32,906 nt of DNA from Candidatus Nitrosopumilus sp. (GTDB taxonomy: Archaea; Thermoproteota; Nitrososphaeria; Nitrososphaerales; Nitrosopumilaceae). Below, in pieces: positions 23,795-31,576 of the stretch; position 1 is the stretch's first letter; every line of letters begins with the position of its first letter. The position numbers and the translations under genes were made by a program. The DNA is taken from contig JACERO010000017.1 in NCBI GenBank assembly GCA_013911135.1, forward strand, positions 1-32,906, written 5' to 3'. The notes beneath the pieces were generated by a model. It was not told where the DNA came from and made no database searches. It worked only from the letters and a program-made list of their open reading frames with translations.

Positions 23795-24262
23795 ATGGTA
23801 AAAGCATATCTTGTTGTTAGAATTAAAGGTCAAGCTGATTGCCCATATTGGGCAACAACCACTATGACTCTGTTAAAATTAGACAAAAAATATCGTGCAA
23901 CAATCTTACCTGCTAAAGATAATACTTTGGGAATGTTAAGAAAAGTACAGCACTATGTATCTTGGATTGAACTCGATGCTTCTCTGGCAAAAGAATTGAT
24001 TGAGAAGAAAGCAAGAAAAGGTGGTTATCAAAAAGTTACTGCTGATGATCTAAAAGAACTTGGTTTTGCAAGTACCGAAGAATTGGGAACCGCTTTGGCT
24101 GACGGCAAAGCTACTTTATCAAAATTAAAACCTCTAAAACCTTGGTTTGCTTTAGCGCCTCCAATACATGGATTCAAAAGAAGTACCAAGAAATTGTATG
24201 GGCAAAAAGGCATGCTTGGACAAAATAAAGAACTTGGCACTATAGTTAGGAGAATGATTTAA
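23795..24262 (+). CDS. rpl30: Large ribosomal subunit protein L30 (uL30)
   Basis: A 155-aa archaeal/eukaryotic-length L30. The start KAYLVVRIKGQADCPYWA is typical, then LLKLDKKYRATILPAKDN and GMLRKVQHYVSWIE. The C-terminal extension FALAPPIHGFKRSTKKLYG matches archaeal L30. ATG at 23795 is chosen over a TTG at 23786 because it begins at the conserved N-terminus. It is followed one base later by L15. Confidence 0.95.
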   Translation: MVKAYLVVRIKGQADCPYWATTTMTLLKLDKKYRATILPAKDNTLGMLRKVQHYVSWIELDASLAKELIEKKARKGGYQKVTADDLKELGFASTEELGTALADGKATLSKLKPLKPWFALAPPIHGFKRSTKKLYGQKGMLGQNKELGTIVRRMI

Positions 24263-24263
24263 C

Positions 24264-24734
24264 ATGGCAACTAGATTACGAAAGACTAGACGACTTAGAG
24301 GAGGAGGACATATGGGCTGGGGACAAGTAGGTCAACATCGTGCAAGTGGCCATAAGGGTGGTCTTGGAGTTACCGGTATGATGAAACACCACTACAGTTC
24401 TATGCTAAAATTTGACCCAGATCATTATGGCCATGATTCAACTAAACCACCTCACCCAAATGTTACAAAGAAATGGGCTAGCGTCCGAGATCTTGATGAC
24501 TTGTTCGTCAAGTTCGGTAAAGAAGAAGAAGGAAAGAAAATCGTAGACCTTGAAAATGCAGGATACAAAAAACTCCTTGGCGGCGGAAAACTAACTAACG
24601 CTTATTCCGTTAAAGTAAAACAATTTACAGCATCTGCAGAAGAGAAATTAAAAGCCGTTGGGGGAGAGGTGCTATCTAGTGTTGAAGCCTCAGCTGGTGT
24701 AGAAAAAGATGAGGTGTTATCTGATAATGGCTGA
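24264..24734 (+). CDS. rpl15: Large ribosomal subunit protein L15 (uL15)
   Basis: A 156-aa protein. The basic start RLRKTRRLRGGGHMGWGQVG and QHRASGHKGGLGVTGM are characteristic. LLGGGKLTNAYSVKVKQFTA is the C-terminal fold. The acidic end (VEKDEVLSDNG) overlaps the secY start by eight bases. Confidence 0.95.
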   Translation: MATRLRKTRRLRGGGHMGWGQVGQHRASGHKGGLGVTGMMKHHYSSMLKFDPDHYGHDSTKPPHPNVTKKWASVRDLDDLFVKFGKEEEGKKIVDLENAGYKKLLGGGKLTNAYSVKVKQFTASAEEKLKAVGGEVLSSVEASAGVEKDEVLSDNG

Positions 24735-26157
24735 AGGTAGTATTACTGCAATTATCAGAAAAGTCGTTTTTAAAGTAGAACCATACCTTCCTCAAGTACC
24801 AAAACCAAAAAAGAAGATTACTCTTCAAAAACGATTGTTATGGTGCGGCGTTATATTATTAATTTACATGGTAATGGGCCAAACACCATTATTTGGCGCC
24901 ACAGCACCACAGTTTGATTTTCTAGCATTTGCTAGAGTTATTTTTGCATCACAACAAGGTACCCTAGTTGAATTAGGAATAGGACCGATAGTTACTGCTG
25001 GACTCTTGATGCAATTATTGAGAGGTTCTGACATTCTCAAATTTGATTTCAAAAAACCAGAAGAAAGAGGAATATTTCAAACAGCTACTAAATTAGTCAC
25101 ATACATTGTCATTGTAGCTGAATCTATTGTATATGCTGTAGCAGTTTATGGTCCTGGAATGTCTGAGCCATATGTTTTGTATATATTGATTGGCCAACTG
25201 ATGGGGGCATCGATAATTATCATGTTCTTAGATGAAACAATTCAAAAGGGTTGGGGTCTTGGTAGTGGAATCAGTTTATTCATTATGGCAGGTGTTGCTC
25301 AACAAATTCTTTGGAGTATGTTTAGCCCATTACCTGCAGGTGATGGAGGGATGATTGGTATCATCCCGTACATAGGCCAATCTATCATGAATGATGATAT
25401 TTCAAATATTTTATTTCGTGCCAACCAACTGCCGAGTATCTTTGGGCTGTGTCTCACTGCCGGAATATTGTTAATACTTGTATTTACACAGGGAATGAAA
25501 ATCGAAATTCCAATTGTCTCTACAAAATATAGGGGCTTCTCTGCTGTCTATCCCATTAAATTGATGTATGTATCTAACATTCCTGTAATCTTAGCATCTG
25601 CTCTAACTGCAAATGCTGTTTTCATCTTCCAAATGTTATGGTCAAACATGAACCCGCGGAATAATAATTTCTTTATGAATTTTATAGCGCAGTTTGATCC
25701 AACTAGTCCTAATACCCCCATAGGTGGTATCATTTACTACATCACACCTCCACGAGGTTTAGATGTTGCAATTTTAGATCCTATGCGTGCAGTAGGTTAT
25801 GTCATATTCATGATTGGAATTGTTGTTGTATTTGGTAAGTTATGGGTAGAACTTGGCGGTTTATCGCCAAAGAGTGCAGCTCAGAATTTACTTGATGCAG
25901 ATGTTCAAATTCCTGGATTTAGAAGATCAAACAAACCAGTTGAAGCATTACTGAACAAGTACATTCCATCAGTTACCATCGTTGGCTCTATGATTTTGGG
26001 TCTATTAGCAGGTGTATCTGATGTTCTTGGTGTATTTGGTTCTGGAATCGGAATTTTACTTATGGTAGATATTCTCATCAACTATTATACACAGTTAGTG
26101 AGAGAACAAGTAGAAGTCGTTATGCCGCGGTTGGGTGCTTTGCTTGGAAGAAAATAA
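24727..26157 (+). CDS. secY: Preprotein translocase subunit SecY (Sec61 alpha)
   Basis: A 476-aa channel protein with ten predicted membrane helices. The N-terminal stretch EPYLPQVPKPKKKITLQKRL precedes helix 1. The plug region and helix 2 include TLVELGIGPIVTAGLLMQLL, the typical G-I-x-P-x-x-x-x-G motif. GSGISLFIMAGVAQQI and the cytoplasmic loop KIEIPIVSTKYRGFSAVYPI follow. ATG at 24727 is chosen; an in-frame ATG at 24709 only adds residues coded within L15. Its SecE partner is at 13342-13518. Confidence 0.95.
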   Translation: MAEGSITAIIRKVVFKVEPYLPQVPKPKKKITLQKRLLWCGVILLIYMVMGQTPLFGATAPQFDFLAFARVIFASQQGTLVELGIGPIVTAGLLMQLLRGSDILKFDFKKPEERGIFQTATKLVTYIVIVAESIVYAVAVYGPGMSEPYVLYILIGQLMGASIIIMFLDETIQKGWGLGSGISLFIMAGVAQQILWSMFSPLPAGDGGMIGIIPYIGQSIMNDDISNILFRANQLPSIFGLCLTAGILLILVFTQGMKIEIPIVSTKYRGFSAVYPIKLMYVSNIPVILASALTANAVFIFQMLWSNMNPRNNNFFMNFIAQFDPTSPNTPIGGIIYYITPPRGLDVAILDPMRAVGYVIFMIGIVVVFGKLWVELGGLSPKSAAQNLLDADVQIPGFRRSNKPVEALLNKYIPSVTIVGSMILGLLAGVSDVLGVFGSGIGILLMVDILINYYTQLVREQVEVVMPRLGALLGRK

Positions 26158-26722
26158 GAAAATTATAATGACTGGGATACCAGGTGTTGGAAAAACAACT
26201 CTGTTATCCAAAATTGTTGAAATCATAAAAAGTCATGGTAAAAGTGTCAATGTAGTGAGTTTTGGAACTATGATGTTTGAAATCGCCAAGGAAAATGGTT
26301 TGAAAGATAGAGATGAGCTCAGAAAATTATCCGTAACAGAGCAACAAAACCTCCAAAAAATTGTTGCAGAAAAAATTGCTGCACTAAATGATCAAATTGT
26401 GATAATTGACACTCACGCATTTATTAATTCTCCAGAAGGATACTATCCAGGATTACCTGAACATGTTTTAAAAATTATCAAGCCAACAAACTTTGTTTCT
26501 GTTTCTGCAAAATCTGAAGAAATCTACAATAGACGAATGAAAGATGATACCCGAAATAGAGATAAAATTACTCTAATTAACATTAAAAAAGAATTAGAAT
26601 ATCAATCAGGTATGATTTCTGCATGTGTGGTGATTACTGGTTCCCCAGTAAGACATATTCTTAATAATGAGGGAAAGGTTGATGAAGCAGTAGATAAAGT
26701 AATTAGTTCAATAGGGCTGTAA
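26144..26722 (+). CDS. adkA: Archaeal adenylate kinase
   Basis: About 192 aa. It interconverts AMP, ATP and ADP. The P-loop is KKIIMTGIPGVGKTTLL near the N-terminus. SFGTMMFEIAKENGLKDRDEL and LRKLSVTEQQNLQ are typical of the trimeric archaeal AdkA family, with DTHAFINSPEGYYPGLPEHV in the middle. No ATG lies before the P-loop strand. TTG at 26144 or GTG at 26135, both overlapping the secY end, are the possible starts; TTG gives the more usual N-terminus. Its place after secY is conserved in archaea. Confidence 0.9.
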   Translation: MEENKKIIMTGIPGVGKTTLLSKIVEIIKSHGKSVNVVSFGTMMFEIAKENGLKDRDELRKLSVTEQQNLQKIVAEKIAALNDQIVIIDTHAFINSPEGYYPGLPEHVLKIIKPTNFVSVSAKSEEIYNRRMKDDTRNRDKITLINIKKELEYQSGMISACVVITGSPVRHILNNEGKVDEAVDKVISSIGL

Positions 26723-26725
26723 AAA

Positions 26726-27331
26726 ATGGATTTTAATTTTATACTACTTTTCCTTCATGATTCTCTTACAGAAGGCAGACATGCTCTAGGAAGCGATGAT
26801 CCAATAATTCAAGGACTGATTCTTTCAATGTTTTGTGTAACTGGATTTGGTATTATTCTCAACTTGTTTAATGCTGGAGTTAGAAAAAAGATGGTTGATC
26901 AAGTAAAGCTAAAACGCATTATGAAAGAGACTCGTGCATGGCAAAAAGAAAGAATGAGGGCCATGAGATCTAAAGATCTAGAAAAAACAGCTGAACTAAA
27001 CAAAAAATCATCATACATGAACAAAATGTCAATGGAAATGATGCAGATGAATATGAGACCTATGATGATTACCTTTGTGCCCTTGATCTTGATATTTTAT
27101 CTTGTACTGCCACAATTGTTCTCATACACTGTAGCCATATCCCCAATTCCACTAAATGTAATTCCAGGAGATTTCTTCACATTAACATGCACTACCATAC
27201 AAGCAGCAGATCCAGATCATATTTGTTTTGGCAAAGAAAATTCAATATATCTTTGGGCATGGTATTTTCTTTCCTCTATTGCTTTTAGTGGCATGATTAT
27301 GAAACTAACAAAAACAACAATGGGCACTTGA
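26726..27331 (+). CDS. DUF106 membrane insertase-like protein (Oxa1/EMC3 superfamily)
   Basis: A 201-aa membrane protein. Membrane helix 1 is at about 26-46 (QGLILSMFCVTGFGIILNLF). A charged cytoplasmic coiled coil rich in Lys, Arg and Met follows at about 50-105 (VKLKRIMKETRAWQKER). Helix 2 is at about 112-132 and helix 3 at about 173-195. This is the layout of archaeal YidC-like DUF106 proteins, which resemble Get1, EMC3 and TMCO1. The role is probably insertion of membrane proteins, next to SecY. Gene order (secY-adk-DUF106-cmk-cbf5) supports the call. It overlaps cmk by four bases. Confidence 0.88.
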   Translation: MDFNFILLFLHDSLTEGRHALGSDDPIIQGLILSMFCVTGFGIILNLFNAGVRKKMVDQVKLKRIMKETRAWQKERMRAMRSKDLEKTAELNKKSSYMNKMSMEMMQMNMRPMMITFVPLILIFYLVLPQLFSYTVAISPIPLNVIPGDFFTLTCTTIQAADPDHICFGKENSIYLWAWYFLSSIAFSGMIMKLTKTTMGT

Positions 27332-27888
27332 CAAAATCCATTGTTATTTCTGGTCCCCCTGCAGTAGGAAAAACAACTGTTGCTAAAGGATTAGCAGAAG
27401 AATTTCAATTACAATATCTTAGCGGTGGCGATGGCCTAAAAGAAATGGCAAAAGAGCAAGGTTTTGATTCTGATGGTGATGATTGGTGGGATACTGATGA
27501 CGGAATGAAGTTTCTCAACCAACGTGAACAAAATTCTGAATTTGACAAAAAATTGGATGATAAATTAATTGCACTCTTCAATCAGGGTGGAATGGTAATT
27601 ACCAGTTATACATTACCTTGGCTAATCAAAGATGGCATCAAAATTTGGCTAGAGGGTTCTCATACAAGTAGTACTGAAAGAATGCAATCAAGAGATAACA
27701 TGAGTTCTGAAGATGCTTATGAAATTACAAAAGAACGATTTGACAAGAATAAAGCATTGTACAAAAAATTATACAACTTTGATTTTGGTGATGATACGTC
27801 TGTATTTGATTTAATAATTAATACAGATAATCTTACAGCCCAACAAGTAATAGATGTTACAAAAGAAACTGTGAGAAAATTACTATGA
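27328..27888 (+). CDS. cmk: Cytidylate kinase
   Basis: A 186-aa nucleoside monophosphate kinase of the short archaeal type. The P-loop is VISGPPAVGKTTVAKGL. The substrate region contains YLSGGDGLKEMAKEQGFDSD and KLDDKLIALFNQGGMVITSY. TERMQSRDNMSSEDAYEITK covers the lid. It starts with TTG overlapping the DUF106 stop and overlaps cbf5 as ATGA. An insertion of acidic and Trp residues (DGDDWWDTDDG, about 50-60) is noticeable. L34e and L14e, found around cmk in many other archaea, are absent here. Confidence 0.88.
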   Translation: MTKSIVISGPPAVGKTTVAKGLAEEFQLQYLSGGDGLKEMAKEQGFDSDGDDWWDTDDGMKFLNQREQNSEFDKKLDDKLIALFNQGGMVITSYTLPWLIKDGIKIWLEGSHTSSTERMQSRDNMSSEDAYEITKERFDKNKALYKKLYNFDFGDDTSVFDLIINTDNLTAQQVIDVTKETVRKLL

Positions 27889-28886
27889 CCCTCAAACAAC
27901 TTGAAAATCTTATTGAAATTGATCAGGATATCACAGATGATGCTTATGGGACATATTATGATAAAAGAACAATTGAGCAATTACTAAATTATGGGCTCAT
28001 TATATTGGACAAACCACCTGGTCCTACAAGTCATGAAACTGTAGCTTGGACCAAACGCATTTTGAAACTTCCAAAGATTGGTCACAGTGGAACCCTTGAT
28101 CCTCAAGTTTCAGGAGTTTTACCATTGGGGCTTGGGGAAGCTACAAAAGCATTAGGAGTTTTACTTTATGGTCCAAAAGAATATCATGCATTAGGACGAG
28201 TTCATTCTCTACCCTCTAAAGAAAAACTTGAAGAAATAATTGATTTGTTTCGAGGAGAAATTTATCAAAAACCCCCTCAACGTTCAGCCGTTGTAAGACA
28301 AACAAGAACAAGAACTATCCATGAATTTGAAGTGTTAGAACAAAAAGAACGATTACTCTTAACTAGAATTTTATGTGAATCTGGAACCTATATCCGAAAA
28401 TTGTACTATGATTTAGGAGAACTTCTTGGGCCTGGTGCTACAATGATTGAGCTTAGACGAACCAGAGTAGATCAATTTTATGAAACTGATGGTTTAGTAA
28501 CTCTTCATGAACTTGCAGATGCATTTGCAGTTTGGGAGGAGAAAAAAGATGACACTAAATTAATGAAAATGATCAAGCCTGTTGAATATGCATTTAGTGA
28601 GTTAAAGTCAGTAGTAATTCGTGATTCTGCCGTAGATGCTATGTGTCATGGTGCACAACTTGCAATACCTGGTATTTTGGAAATTTCTCCAAATCTAAAA
28701 AAAGGCGATATTGTTGGAATTTATACACAAAAAGGAGAGGCTGTTGCTTTAGCAGAGTCATCTATGTCTGAAGAAGAAATCCGTGATGCTACTAAAGGGT
28801 ATGCATTTGAAACAAGAAGAATCATTATGGCTCCAAACACTTATCCAAAAAAATGGAGAACAAAACCAACCCCTCCAAAGGATTAA
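27885..28886 (+). CDS. cbf5: tRNA/rRNA pseudouridine synthase Cbf5 (TruB family, H/ACA)
   Basis: A 333-aa catalytic subunit of H/ACA guide RNPs that also can act as tRNA Psi55 synthase. The start GLIILDKPPGPTSHE is followed by the catalytic GHSGTLDPQVSGVLPLGLG with Asp72. PPQRSAVVRQTRTRTIHEF and SGTYIRKLYYDLGELLGPGA are typical. The C-terminal PUA domain (about 240-320) contains VDAMCHGAQLAIPGI and GEAVALAESSM. It is the last gene of the L18 operon. Confidence 0.94.
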   Translation: MTLKQLENLIEIDQDITDDAYGTYYDKRTIEQLLNYGLIILDKPPGPTSHETVAWTKRILKLPKIGHSGTLDPQVSGVLPLGLGEATKALGVLLYGPKEYHALGRVHSLPSKEKLEEIIDLFRGEIYQKPPQRSAVVRQTRTRTIHEFEVLEQKERLLLTRILCESGTYIRKLYYDLGELLGPGATMIELRRTRVDQFYETDGLVTLHELADAFAVWEEKKDDTKLMKMIKPVEYAFSELKSVVIRDSAVDAMCHGAQLAIPGILEISPNLKKGDIVGIYTQKGEAVALAESSMSEEEIRDATKGYAFETRRIIMAPNTYPKKWRTKPTPPKD

Positions 28887-28895
28887 AAAATCAAA

Positions 28896-28913
28896 AATTA
28901 TTTTAAAATAATT
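28896..28913. promoter_or_regulatory. Perfect 18-bp palindrome at the start of the small membrane gene
   Basis: AATTATTTTAAAATAATT is self-complementary over all 18 bases. It lies 10 bp after the cbf5 stop and overlaps the TTG start at 28912. It could be a protein-binding site or an mRNA hairpin. It is entirely A and T, so chance is possible. Confidence 0.35.
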
Positions 28914-29358
28914 GTTAGCAAAAAGCCTTGTACTCTTTATTGGTGTTGGTTTGATTTCTGGACTTGCATTTGGTGTTTATTTGCTTGATGTAAAAAATAC
29001 AAGTCAACTAATTTTTGTTGAAGGACCATCAATTTCTGTAGTAACAGAAAAAATTGATTTTAAAATAGGTGAAGAGATAAAAATTCGAATTGTAAATTCT
29101 GGATCTATTCCAATGATCTTCTCTGATACATCATATGGTCTTAGAATTACTACCTTGGCTGGAGGATTACTGTATTCGCCAGTTTCTGCACAAATGATCT
29201 CTAATCTAGAACCTAGTGATGAGATAGAATTTTCATGGGATCAAATAAAAAATGATGGCGATGCAGTCTTGGCGGGTATTTACAAAATATCTGCAAAGGC
29301 AATAGACAAACAAGGAAATAAAGTAGAAACATCAACTACTGTTACAATTTGGAAATAG
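28912..29358 (+). CDS. Membrane-anchored protein with one beta-sandwich domain
   Basis: A 148-aa protein that I do not recognise. An N-terminal hydrophobic helix (about 4-25, LVLFIGVGLISGLAFGVYLL) acts as signal anchor. The rest (about 35-148) alternates beta strands: IDFKIGEEIKIRIVNSGSIP, later LEPSDEIEFSWDQ and AGIYKISAKAID, ending in TSTTVTIWK. This resembles small immunoglobulin-like or BsuPI-type folds found outside the membrane in thaumarchaea. TTG at 28912 is the only possible start, because a TAA precedes it in frame. It follows cbf5 by 25 bp and may be in the same transcript. Confidence 0.65.
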   Translation: MLAKSLVLFIGVGLISGLAFGVYLLDVKNTSQLIFVEGPSISVVTEKIDFKIGEEIKIRIVNSGSIPMIFSDTSYGLRITTLAGGLLYSPVSAQMISNLEPSDEIEFSWDQIKNDGDAVLAGIYKISAKAIDKQGNKVETSTTVTIWK

Positions 29359-29380
29359 TTTTTCAATTCACAAATAACAC

Positions 29381-29390
29381 AATATATAAT
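29381..29390 (+). promoter_or_regulatory. TATA box of tRNA-Ser
   Basis: AATATATAAT lies about 40 bp before the first base of the mature tRNA, allowing a 5' leader of about 14 nt. Confidence 0.5.
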
Positions 29391-29425
29391 CAAATCCTAC
29401 CGAATAATTTTGTCGTAAGACTTGT

Positions 29426-29526
29426 GCCGGGGTCGCCTAGCCTGGTAGGGCGCGCGCCTGGAAATAATTAACCATAAAGCGCGTTCTCGCAAGGGAACAG
29501 GAGTTCAAATCTCCCTCCCGGCGCCA
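29426..29526 (+). tRNA. trnS: tRNA-Ser(GGA) with 14-nt intron
   Basis: The cloverleaf was folded by hand. Acceptor GCCGGGG pairs with TCCCGGC (one G-T pair). The D arm has a 3-bp GCC/GGC stem with A14, G18-G19 and A21. The anticodon stem is CGCGC/GCGCG. The anticodon is GGA at 29460-29462. A long variable arm TTCTC-GCAA-GGGAA marks a class II tRNA. The T arm is GGAG-TTCAAAT-CTCC with an A-C mismatch at 49-65. The discriminator is G, as expected for archaeal tRNA-Ser, and CCA is encoded. An intron of 14 nt (29464-29477) sits between positions 37 and 38. GG of the anticodon can pair with CC of the intron, as in a minimal bulge-helix-bulge. Confidence 0.93.
29464..29477 (+). other. Archaeal tRNA intron, canonical 37/38 position
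   Basis: The 14-nt sequence ATAATTAACCATAA interrupts the anticodon loop after A37. TGG (29459-29461) and CCA (29472-29474) can pair to form a short central helix. The exact borders can move by one or two bases on sequence alone. Confidence 0.75.
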
Positions 29527-29540
29527 TAATTTTCTATTGA

Positions 29541-29546
29541 TTTTTT
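29541..29546 (+). terminator. Oligo-T terminator after tRNA-Ser
   Basis: Six T residues 15 bp after the encoded CCA fit termination of the tRNA transcript. The remaining bases up to 29634 show no gene. Confidence 0.4.
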
Positions 29547-29634
29547 AAGTATGAAAAATGAGTTTTAAAACAAGAACTCTTGTGACTTTTCCAAATGTGG
29601 TGATTTAGAACCTCATTTTGTAGACTGGAATTAA

Positions 29635-30429
29635 TTATAGGGCTTTCATGTGTTTGTACAGGGCATAAATTATAATCATAAAACATGCTGTCCAACCTGA
29701 ATTAATTGGGTAATTGTGAGTAAATTCTTCAATTGTTTCTAAATAAAAGAAGACAGAATCTGATATGGTCCACAACAATATCCCTGCTGCTAATAGTAAC
29801 CATGTTTCTTTGAGAACTGAATGACGAAAAACACTTGCACCTACAACTGCAAAAGCTAGTGTTGCTGATGTTCCAACAATAAATAAGTTGCTATAGACTA
29901 GGTCAAACAAGAGCTCGTCATATTCTCCCCACTCCATATATGCAATCATTGAAAAGCTGCTAACTGCAATAATTGGAATCACAACAATGGTTGCTTTCAT
30001 TGTTTTGTTCCATTGTGGTCTAAAGTATTTTGTGTTAAGACCAAGATGTAAGATTGCAAAAATATAGCTTACCAAAAAACCTATGTCAAAAGGAGATGGA
30101 TATGGATCCCACCCTAATACAAATTGTTGATAATAATATCCTACATCTCCTATAAACCAAGCAAAAAATCCTAATCCTAAAAATAAATATGCTTTTCCAA
30201 GCATTTCTGAACCGCGATATCTTTTGGCAACAAAAATAGAAGCTATTCCACAACCTGCCATTCCTGCCATAAAGAATCCATCTTTGATGTCAAAGTATGA
30301 GCCATCAAAAAAATACAAACCATAGATGAGATCTATCATGGTTAGTCCAATAATTAGAGCGATGATTTTGATGTTGATTTTATTGGACTTTTTTTCAACA
30401 TGCTTTGCACTTGGAATTTTCTCATTCAT
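29635..30429 (-). CDS. Multi-pass membrane protein, stand-alone sensor-type module
   Basis: A 264-aa protein with about eight hydrophobic helices after a short basic N-terminus. One loop has WFIGDVGYYYQQ, followed by WDPYPSPFDIGFLVSY. The W-x-x-G-D and P-Y-P-S-x-x-D pattern is reminiscent of membrane domains that precede GGDEF or histidine kinase domains in bacteria. The second half contains a related motif (WTISDSVFFYLETIEEF), suggesting an internal duplication. There is no attached output domain. A small TATA-like stretch on the minus strand (about 30455-30464) is at the right distance from the ATG. Function is unknown. It lies downstream of a regulator gene and near a nucleotide cyclase, so a signalling role is possible but not shown. 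Confidence 0.65.
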   Translation of the reverse strand: MNEKIPSAKHVEKKSNKINIKIIALIIGLTMIDLIYGLYFFDGSYFDIKDGFFMAGMAGCGIASIFVAKRYRGSEMLGKAYLFLGLGFFAWFIGDVGYYYQQFVLGWDPYPSPFDIGFLVSYIFAILHLGLNTKYFRPQWNKTMKATIVVIPIIAVSSFSMIAYMEWGEYDELLFDLVYSNLFIVGTSATLAFAVVGASVFRHSVLKETWLLLAAGILLWTISDSVFFYLETIEEFTHNYPINSGWTACFMIIIYALYKHMKAL

Positions 30430-30478
30430 TCCTGTATGTAATCAAAAAACTGGAAATAATATAACAATTGCGTTAAAA

Positions 30479-30522
30479 TTGGTATGATTCTATTTTACGA
30501 GATTGAGAATTCATCATACCAA
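30479..30522. repeat. Long inverted repeat between regulator and membrane gene
   Basis: TTGGTATGAT (30479-30488) and ATCATACCAA (30513-30522) are exact inverted repeats with 24 bp between. Inside, TTCT and AGAA can extend the stem. It begins six bases after the regulator stop on the minus strand and ends about 50 bp before the membrane gene start, so it could be a transcript hairpin or an operator. Confidence 0.6.
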
Positions 30523-30527
30523 AAATT

Positions 30528-31378
30528 TTATTTTAGAAGTTTGGATTCTTGGAATTTTGTGCTGTTATCCCAGCACCATGTAAAATAGTCATAACACCAT
30601 TCACAAAATTTTGAATCATAACTATAAAACATCTCATGTAGATCTGTTATTCCCTCAAGATTTGGAAAAAATACTGCTGATTCTTTGTCTGTGACTAATA
30701 CTATCACTGTAACATTTTTTTTAATCCTTCTTTCTAAATTTCCATTTTTTACATATTTTTGAAAATCCTTTTCTTCAAAAATCTTTTCTCTCTCTTCTGG
30801 AATTATTACCTTGTCTGAAAAAACAGAGTGAATATGCAGATCACTTTTCAATTGTTTGGAAATAACTTCTACAATATCACTTGAATATGGAATTTCAGAC
30901 AAAATATTGTAAATGAATTTTTCAGCATTTTCATGTATTTGTCTCCATTTTTCTAATGTTTTGACATAGCCTTTTACTTGTTTTTTATTTTCTAGTGAAC
31001 CTATTCTCTGAATAAACCTCTCATCAAGATTTCCCAAAGTGTGATTAGTAAAGAATTGTTTGTTTTCTGCAAAAAATGATAGTGAAGGAATTTGTACTAA
31101 AATTGCATTTCCATATACTGTTAATCCATAATTTCCATCAACATCCTTCTCAATTAATCCTGCTTTCGTTAATCTAGTAACATTTCTATGAATTTCTGGT
31201 TTTGTTGCATCAATATATTTGCTAATTTTGAAATATTGAGCTTATTTTTTGCTATATTTCTTATAATGTTCAATCTCTGCTCACTAGATAATTCTAAAAA
31301 ACTATTTGCTATGTTATCTGATTCATAACCCATAGGATTTGTATCAAAAATATAGTCTAAAACGTTACTATTGGACAT
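30528..31378 (-). pseudogene. Winged-helix regulator with DUF1724/FilR1-type domain, frameshifted
   Basis: An archaeal HTH regulator of about 283 aa in two frames. The first part (31378 to about 31214) includes LELSSEQRLNIIRNIAKNKL and ISKLANI. The second frame continues from about 31211 as DATKPEIHRNVTRLTKAGLI, which is the recognition helix and wing. It then runs through FFTNHTLGNLDERFIQRIG, typical of the methanogenesis-regulator (FilR1/DUF1724) domain, to the stop at 30528. One missing base near 31212-31214 explains the break exactly. The C-terminal end contains a cluster of Cys and Trp (CEWCYDYFTWCW). If truly broken, only a 69-aa N-terminal piece would be made. It is divergent from the cyclase. 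Confidence 0.7.
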
Positions 31379-31403
31379 TTATGATTCTAGTTGTTCATTT
31401 TTG

Positions 31404-31433
31404 TATTCTAAACCCATCCATAAATTTAGAATA
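31404..31433. promoter_or_regulatory. Operator-like dyad over the regulator promoter
   Basis: TATTCTAAA (31404-31412) and TTTAGAATA (31425-31433) are exact 9-bp inverted repeats with a 12-bp spacer. The arm nearer the gene overlaps the place where the TATA box for the ATG at 31378 should be (about 26 bp upstream). Arm centres about two helical turns apart fit a dimeric winged-helix repressor acting on its own promoter. Confidence 0.55.
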
Positions 31434-31576
31434 TCATAATTTCTCTACAATCTTTGTGGGATTATTGAAACTGTGAAAATGGCATGGTAAACTGTGCATA
31501 CTTTCTTCTTTTTACAGATTTCATTTTTTGAACACAACATTAAAAATTACCAATAATTATAGCATTATGAATTATT

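Noticed and set aside
29426-29634. tRNA-Ser as integration site of a genomic island ending at 32757
   Set aside because: By eye I found no second copy of the tRNA 3' end downstream and no integrase, so the island boundary stays unproven.
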